Below, piece by piece: positions 59,951 through 64,000 of a stretch of DNA of 64,000 nucleotides; position 1 is the first letter of the stretch; each line of letters begins with the position of its first letter. Under the pieces are notes generated by a model that was given only the letters and a program-made list of their open reading frames with translations, was not told where the DNA came from and made no database searches. A program made the position numbers and the translations under genes. Source of the stretch: Frigoribacterium sp. PhB24 (GTDB taxonomy: Bacteria; Actinomycetota; Actinomycetes; Actinomycetales; Microbacteriaceae); assembly GCF_003755185.1 (NCBI RefSeq), contig NZ_RKIC01000010.1, positions 62,001-126,000 on the forward strand, in the 5' to 3' direction.

Positions 59951-60643
59951 TCACGAGAAGTCCAGCCTTCGCAGCACGATCTCGCTCGCGATCTCACGCA
60001 GGGGCCGCCCGCTCGACCAGGCGTGTCCGCGGATGACCAGCAGGGCCTCGTCGACACCGACTCCGAGTTGCACCATGACGATGCCGGAGGCCTGGTGCAC
60101 CTCGCGGGAGAAGGTCGTCGGGAAGAGGCTGTCGTCGCCGGCCTCGAGCGCGTCGAGGGCCCGGGTCAGGACGGCCCGACCCGCGATGCAGGCGAGGGTC
60201 GAGGCCTGGTCCACCTCGTCGTCCGTGAGCTCGCGGCGCTCGTCGCTGTAGAGGTCGACGGCGCCGAGGTCGAGGCGACCGTACGAGAGGGGGAAGGCCG
60301 CGACGCTCGTCACACCGGCCTCGCTCAGGGCGGCCGCCGCGGCGGGCCAGGCCGCCGGTGGGGCCGTGGCGAGGTCGGACTCGACGACGGCACGGTTCGT
60401 GCTGTGCGCCTGCCAGCACGGGCCCTCGCCGAGGTCGAACTGGATCTCGTCCCGACGCGCCGAGAGCCGGTCGCTCGCACAGACGGCGCCGGTGCCGAGA
60501 GGGCCTCCCAGGGTGGACATCGCGGCGCCCGAGACGCCGAAGGCGTCGAGGAACGGGCGGCAGAGGTCGCCTCCCGGGGCGGTCGCCCGGGCGAGGGCGG
60601 CCACTGCAGCCCTCATCGCGACGGGCTCAGCCACGTCGATCAC
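59951..60643 (-). CDS. GAF-ANTAR regulator, second copy
   Basis: A 230-residue protein with a GAF-like domain (FDLGEGPCWQAHSTNRAVVE, GVTSVAAFPLSYGRLDLGAV) and C-terminal ANTAR (QASGIVMVQLGVGVDEALLVIRGHAWSSGRPLREIASEI). It shares the GEGPC and ANTAR core with its neighbour at 59194. GTG start at 60643. These proteins usually antiterminate target operons; no target hairpin pair was found in this window. Confidence 0.88.
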   Translation of the reverse strand: MIDVAEPVAMRAAVAALARATAPGGDLCRPFLDAFGVSGAAMSTLGGPLGTGAVCASDRLSARRDEIQFDLGEGPCWQAHSTNRAVVESDLATAPPAAWPAAAAALSEAGVTSVAAFPLSYGRLDLGAVDLYSDERRELTDDEVDQASTLACIAGRAVLTRALDALEAGDDSLFPTTFSREVHQASGIVMVQLGVGVDEALLVIRGHAWSSGRPLREIASEIVLRRLDFS

Positions 60644-60766
60644 TGGGCGCGTCGTACGCCCACGGGCGCGGTGGAGACGGGTGCACGGGTTCCTCCCCTA
60701 GGGCCCGGGGGCCATCGGGTCGACTCTACTGGGTCGGGGCACCTCGGGCAGGGGTTGGCTGGCGCC

Positions 60767-60920
60767 ATGACCGACCCCGTCGTCACACCCCGCGGCTTCT
60801 CGCACGTGCGGCTCACCGTGACCGACATCCACCGCAGCAGGGCTGGTGGTCCTGTCGCTGCAGGACCCCGACGACGTCGACCTCGAGCTCGCCGCGCCGC
60901 ACCCCGACGGCAGGGCGTAG
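60767..60920 (+). pseudogene. Remnant of a VOC (glyoxalase/bleomycin resistance) family gene
   Basis: ATG 60767 begins MTDPVVTPRGFSHVRLTVTD, a normal VOC N-terminus. After about 22 codons the frame changes: the +1-shifted frame reads LVVLSLQDPDDVDLELAAPH and ends at TAG 60918-60920 like a VOC C-terminus. The middle 70 or so residues are missing. An internal deletion with frameshift explains both. Confidence 0.7.
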
Positions 60921-60929
60921 CGTGCGGGC

Positions 60930-61085
60930 ATGACCAACGACAACGGCATCCCCGACGGCTCGACCGACATCACCGAGGACGACAAGAAGTACACCGAGGA
61001 CCTGGCCGACGGGTCGAAGCAGGGTCTCGTCGACGACTCCGAAGAGAGCGACGACAGCGAGGTCTCGGACGGCAAGGACAGCTAG
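60930..61085 (+). CDS. Small acidic hypothetical protein, 51 residues
   Basis: ATG 60930 opens MTNDNGIPDGSTDITEDDKK and the frame continues to a Ser/Asp-rich end (EESDDSEVSDGKDS). About one third of residues are Asp or Glu. It is hydrophilic and probably disordered. A strong hairpin follows at 61114. Composition resembles small stress-associated disordered proteins, but no family is recognised. Confidence 0.6.
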   Translation: MTNDNGIPDGSTDITEDDKKYTEDLADGSKQGLVDDSEESDDSEVSDGKDS

Positions 61086-61113
61086 TCGCCCCGGGCTCCG
61101 GCCCTGAGAACGG

Positions 61114-61155
61114 CACGACATGCCGCTCACGTGCGAACGTGAGCGGCATGTCGTG
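61114..61155. terminator. 19-bp perfect hairpin between convergent genes
   Basis: CACGACATGCCGCTCACGT (61114-61132) pairs perfectly with ACGTGAGCGGCATGTCGTG (61137-61155), loop GCGA. It lies between the 51-residue gene and the minus-strand membrane protein ending at 61185. Confidence 0.9.
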
Positions 61156-61184
61156 TGCCTGTGGCCGGGCGGTGCGGGGTCGCC

Positions 61185-61721
61185 TCAGCGCCGATCGAGC
61201 AGGCCGGCGAGGGGGCGCTGTTGCTCGCCCTGCTGGGCGCCGAGCACGATCAGGACGCCCGTCAGCACCGGCGTCGCCCACTGCAAGATCTTCTGCTGAC
61301 GCTGCGCGCTCGCCAGGGCCTTCGACGAGTCCGAGCCGGGCTCTGTCGTGCCCTCGGCGCCCTCGGAGGCGTGCTTCGCCATGCGGGCACCCGCGAGGGC
61401 GGACCACAACGTGGTGCCCGCGGCGGCGACGGTCAGCGCGAGCTTGACGCCCGTGTTGGCCCGCCCCTCCTTCTGAGTCGCGAGACGGCCCTTGTTCGAG
61501 ACGATGAGGCCGGCGCCGCCGATGCCGTGCACGACGATCGCCGCGACCTGCACGGGGGCCCACTTGGCCCACCCGAGAGACGACAGCGTGAGGCGTTCGA
61601 CGGGGTCCTTCGCGCCGGCGGCGGCGCCGTTGAGCCCGACGGCGCCCATCAGGCCACCACCGAACCAGGCGGCCATGCCGAGGTCGTGCATGCTACGGAT
61701 GACGGTGTTGCGTCCTGCCAT
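61185..61721 (-). CDS. Conserved actinobacterial membrane protein, 178 residues
   Basis: Begins MAGRNTVIRSMHDLGMAAWF, then GGGLMGAVGLNGAAAGAKDP, a pattern I recall from a hypothetical membrane protein common in actinobacteria. Three to four hydrophobic segments are visible (APVQVAAIVVHGIGGAGLIV, VKLALTVAAAGTTLWSALAG, WATPVLTGVLIVLGA). Function unknown. AAGGAGAACACC precedes ATG 61721. Confidence 0.8.
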   Translation of the reverse strand: MAGRNTVIRSMHDLGMAAWFGGGLMGAVGLNGAAAGAKDPVERLTLSSLGWAKWAPVQVAAIVVHGIGGAGLIVSNKGRLATQKEGRANTGVKLALTVAAAGTTLWSALAGARMAKHASEGAEGTTEPGSDSSKALASAQRQQKILQWATPVLTGVLIVLGAQQGEQQRPLAGLLDRR

Positions 61722-61749
61722 GGTGTTCTCCTTGTGATGGATCGGTCGG

Positions 61750-62205
61750 TCAGAGCGGTGGTGCGGCCGGCTCGCGCGTCACGTCGACGCGTTCGTGCCG
61801 GAGGGTGGTGGAGACGTCGACGTCCTCGACGACCTCATCGACGGTGACGTGGACGCGTTCGACGGGGACGACGGTGCGGTCGACGACCAGGCGTTCCTCG
61901 CACAGGACGATCTCGAACGGTGTCGCGGTCGATCCCGGGTGCACGGCCTCGCCCGGGACCACGTCCTCGCGGACGACCCGGAGCTCTTCGCGGCGCACGG
62001 TCACCGTGACGGTCTCCTCGCGCGAGACGACGACCTTCCGGAGGCGCACCCGCTCGACCGGGAGGGTCACCCTGGTCGCGCGGGCGCGTTCTCCGGAGAG
62101 GACCACGTCCACCGTCGTCGGGGGTGGCGCCGCCGACCCGCCGTCGCCACCGCCGGGTTCGTCGGCGAGGTGCGGGCCGGGCGGGTCGACGACGCCGGGT
62201 GTCAC
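61750..62205 (-). CDS. DUF2382 domain protein
   Basis: A 151-residue protein with the DUF2382 pattern of alternating basic/acidic beta strands: LPVERVRLRKVVVSREETVT, VRREELRVVREDV and VVPVERVHVTVDEVVEDVDV. DUF2382 proteins occur with PRC-barrel domains in stress loci, as here (62300). The GTG start at 62205 lacks a good Shine-Dalgarno, so the start is uncertain. Confidence 0.8.
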   Translation of the reverse strand: MTPGVVDPPGPHLADEPGGGDGGSAAPPPTTVDVVLSGERARATRVTLPVERVRLRKVVVSREETVTVTVRREELRVVREDVVPGEAVHPGSTATPFEIVLCEERLVVDRTVVPVERVHVTVDEVVEDVDVSTTLRHERVDVTREPAAPPL

Positions 62206-62299
62206 CGCAGGTCTCGATCGACGTCGGCCGGGACCTGAGTCTCGACGTCGGGCGTGCGTCGGTACGGGGCGTCGTCCCCGGTACCACCTGCAGCGGTGC

Positions 62300-63163
62300 T
62301 CACGCGGTGGCGGGGCGGTCGTCGGTGCCGAGGTCGTCGCTGACGGTGTCGTCGCCTTCGAGCTCGATCTCCTCGTGGCGGACCTCCTCGGTGACCCGCT
62401 GCTGCTCGGTCACGGTCTCGGTGCCGAGTTGGACGCGCTCGACGGGGACGGTCTCCTTGTCGGTGACGACGTGGTCGGCCGTCAGGGTGACCTCGTGCTC
62501 CTCCTCGGTCAGCTCGCCGCCCGAGAGGGCGTCGCCGACGTTCGCGTCGGTGATCGGCTCGCGCGTGATGCGGACCTCGTCGTGGCTGACCGGGACGGTC
62601 TTGGTGACCTGCTCGGCCACGATGTACTTCCGCAGGCGTGCGCGACCCGCGTCGGTGGTCTCGGTGCCGACGTGCAGGCGTTCCTCGCTGCGGGTCATGG
62701 CGTCGTCGGTGTCGGGGCCCGACGTGTCGTGACCGGCGCCGGTCCCGGTGACGGAGTCCGCCGCGGTGCCGGTCGTCCCGGCGTCCAGGTCGATGGCGTT
62801 CGTGTCGGCGTCCTGGTCGAACAGGGGCGTCTCGACCCCGCCCCCGTCGAGGTGGTAGTAGCGGAACAGGTCGGCCTCCTGGTCGGGCGAGAGGTGGCCG
62901 TCGGAGTCGTCGCTGTGGGGCGCGTCCTTGACCATGGCCTTCGTGACGGGCACGTGGACGTCGTCGCCCTGGACGGTGGCCTCGGCCAGGGGTGCGAACG
63001 ACTCGCCCGTACCGAAGAGTCCGGTCGTGACCGTGACCCAGGCGGGCTCGCCGCCCTGGTCGTCGAGGTAGACCTGGCCGATGCCGCCGATCTTCTTGCC
63101 GTCCTGGTCGATGACGTCACCGCCGCCGGCGAGCAGGGCGTCGAGCTGGGTGGTGCTGATCAT
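62300..63163 (-). CDS. PRC-barrel and DUF2382 domain protein
   Basis: A 287-residue two-domain protein. The PRC barrel (1-90) reads MISTTQLDALLAGGGDVIDQ, DGKKIGGIGQVYLDD, WVTVTTGLFGTGESFAPLAE. DUF2382 (about 155-270) includes EERLHVGTETTDAGRARLRK, YIVAEQVTKTVPVSHDEVRI and TVPVERVQLGTETV. This is a typical actinobacterial stress-response architecture. ATG 63163 follows GTGAGGAACACC. The upstream DUF2382-only gene at 61750 may be a duplicate of its C-terminal half. Confidence 0.9.
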   Translation of the reverse strand: MISTTQLDALLAGGGDVIDQDGKKIGGIGQVYLDDQGGEPAWVTVTTGLFGTGESFAPLAEATVQGDDVHVPVTKAMVKDAPHSDDSDGHLSPDQEADLFRYYHLDGGGVETPLFDQDADTNAIDLDAGTTGTAADSVTGTGAGHDTSGPDTDDAMTRSEERLHVGTETTDAGRARLRKYIVAEQVTKTVPVSHDEVRITREPITDANVGDALSGGELTEEEHEVTLTADHVVTDKETVPVERVQLGTETVTEQQRVTEEVRHEEIELEGDDTVSDDLGTDDRPATA

Positions 63164-63630
63164 GGTGTTCCTCACGGGTCGAGGACCGGGCGGGGTGCCC
63201 GGCCTCAGGGTGTGGCTGACCGGTCGTCGCCGAGGACGACGGGCGCACGCCGGCGGGGTCGTCGTCTTTCGGGGACGGGGTGCCGTGCGTGGGGGAGGAG
63301 GTCGGGGAGGACGCTCGCGGGCTCGATGTCGTTCGTTCGGACGGGGATGGCACGAGGGCCACGTCCCGGTCCTCGTGGAACGTACGCCGCGCCTCCCGGT
63401 GGTGACCGTCTCGGACGACGTGCTGTCCGATCGTGAAGCTTTCGTGCAGACCGGCCTCCGGGTGCCCTCGCGGAACGGGCGCGCGTGACCCCACGCGGAC
63501 CCGGATGTCAATCCCCTGAGGCGTTCTCACCATGACCGGCCTCCACCCCTCGTGAGGGGGACAGGGTGACAGGTCCGACCCCGATCACGACCGTCACCCG
63601 GACGGTCGCCGACGATCCGAGAGGCACGAC
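63164..63630. other. Intergenic region between divergent stress genes
   Basis: About 470 bases with no coding frame that I trust; open frames here are Arg/Gly or Pro/His-rich shadows. It contains a short hairpin CCCCTCGTGAGGGG (63546-63559) and the promoters of the divergent genes at 63163 and 63631. Confidence 0.45.
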
Positions 63631-64000
63631 ATGAGCGACGACAAGCGCTACGACGGAGACCCGTCCACCCCGGTCTACGACAGCACCTCCGAGGGGCAGC
63701 CGCTGCGCGGCGTCGCCTCGGGCCACGACCACCTGCGTCGTGACGACGCCGTCACCGACCTGGGCGACCAGGTCGGCGCGTACGCCGACGTCACCGACCC
63801 CGATGCCACGGCGAGCGACTTCAGCGCGACCGCGGCCCCTGTCGTCGAGGAACACCCCGCACACGACCACACCGGTTCCGGTTCTGGTTCCGGTTCCGAC
63901 GGGGGAGCCGCCGACACCGCGAAGGCCAAGGCCGGCGCCGCGAAGGACGAGGCGGCAGGCGTGGCGGACGACGCGAAGTCCGCGGCCTCCGACGTCGCCG
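63631..64000 (+). CDS. LEA-like/hydrophilic stress protein, 5' part (continues beyond window)
   Basis: ATG 63631 with GAGAGG upstream; 123 codons are inside the window. The N-terminal part is Asp/Thr-rich (MSDDKRYDGDPSTPVYDSTS), followed by a Gly-Ser repeat (GSGSGSGSDGG) and then Ala-Lys-Asp repeats (TAKAKAGAAKDEAAGVADDAK) like those of LEA or CsbD/apolipophorin-like proteins. Such tails often precede a holin-like or DUF3618-type membrane segment, but that part is not visible. Confidence 0.7.
   Translation, partial: MSDDKRYDGDPSTPVYDSTSEGQPLRGVASGHDHLRRDDAVTDLGDQVGAYADVTDPDATASDFSATAAPVVEEHPAHDHTGSGSGSGSDGGAADTAKAKAGAAKDEAAGVADDAKSAASDVA

Noticed and set aside
63117-63533. 138-codon minus-strand frame upstream of the PRC-DUF2382 gene
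   Set aside because: Pro/His/Ser-rich, overlaps the real start of the 63163 gene in another frame and shows no conserved features.

Overview
The window is about 70% GC and densely coded on both strands. GTG starts are frequent, neighbouring genes often overlap by ATGA or GTGA, and terminators are hairpins without clear T-tracts. This points to a high-GC actinobacterium. The gene families (SorC-type glycerol regulator beside glpD, GAF-ANTAR pairs, PRC-barrel/DUF2382 stress proteins, AbiEi-DUF559 proteins, small LysR-HTH proteins) fit an aerobic member of the Microbacteriaceae such as Frigoribacterium, Rathayibacter or Curtobacterium. That placement is by protein resemblance only. I see no rRNA, tRNA, prophage, IS transposase or CRISPR array.

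Layout. 1-8360: a dipeptide/opine-type ABC importer (minus strand) divergent from a four-carbon acid-sugar kinase, a PdxA-type dehydrogenase and a DeoR regulator, which looks like a D-threonate/erythronate-type catabolic locus. 8408-8621: 214 uninterrupted G/C bases, probably artefactual. 8689-12327: an SDR, a class I glutamine amidotransferase, an AraC regulator and an unknown protein. 12466-16393: fructose PTS operon fruR-fruK-fruA. 16746-17285: three small ORFs. 17431-23591: a lipoprotein, a DUF817 membrane protein, an SGNH-like/GAF fusion, a SIS isomerase and an AbiEi-DUF559 nuclease-like gene, with three copies of a 60-nt palindrome. 23725-31806: a peptide ABC importer operon carrying a cytosolic gamma-glutamyltransferase and a GntR regulator. 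31897-34395: two CNNM/CorC-type transporters preceded by an acidic-proline leader ORF. 34428-38122: GntR, glpD and a SorC regulator. 38265-41349: a PfpI protein, two small unknowns and a second SGNH-like/GAF protein.

41466-49320 is the most interesting region. Two divergent operons encode an alkyl-DHAP synthase (AGPS-like), a PlsC acyltransferase, an SDR, an acyl-CoA-reductase-like SDR fused to a HAD domain, an intact diiron ferritin-like oxidase, a second diiron-fold protein that has lost half its ligands, and a tiny LysR-HTH protein. Together they look like an aerobic ether-lipid and possibly plasmalogen pathway. 49366-50609 is a second AbiEi-DUF559 gene enclosed by long perfect hairpins. 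50742-52233: cysK-cysE. 52351-58946: response regulator, acyltransferase 3, MFS exporter, PRC-barrel, MOSC and a DEDDh exonuclease-BRCT protein. 58962-64000: two GAF-ANTAR proteins, a VOC pseudogene and a cluster of PRC/DUF2382/LEA-like stress proteins.

A short word, GGAGGCGCG (often longer, e.g. GAGGAGGCGCGGGTC), recurs about 40 times on both strands, inside and between genes, far above expectation. It has no obvious single role.
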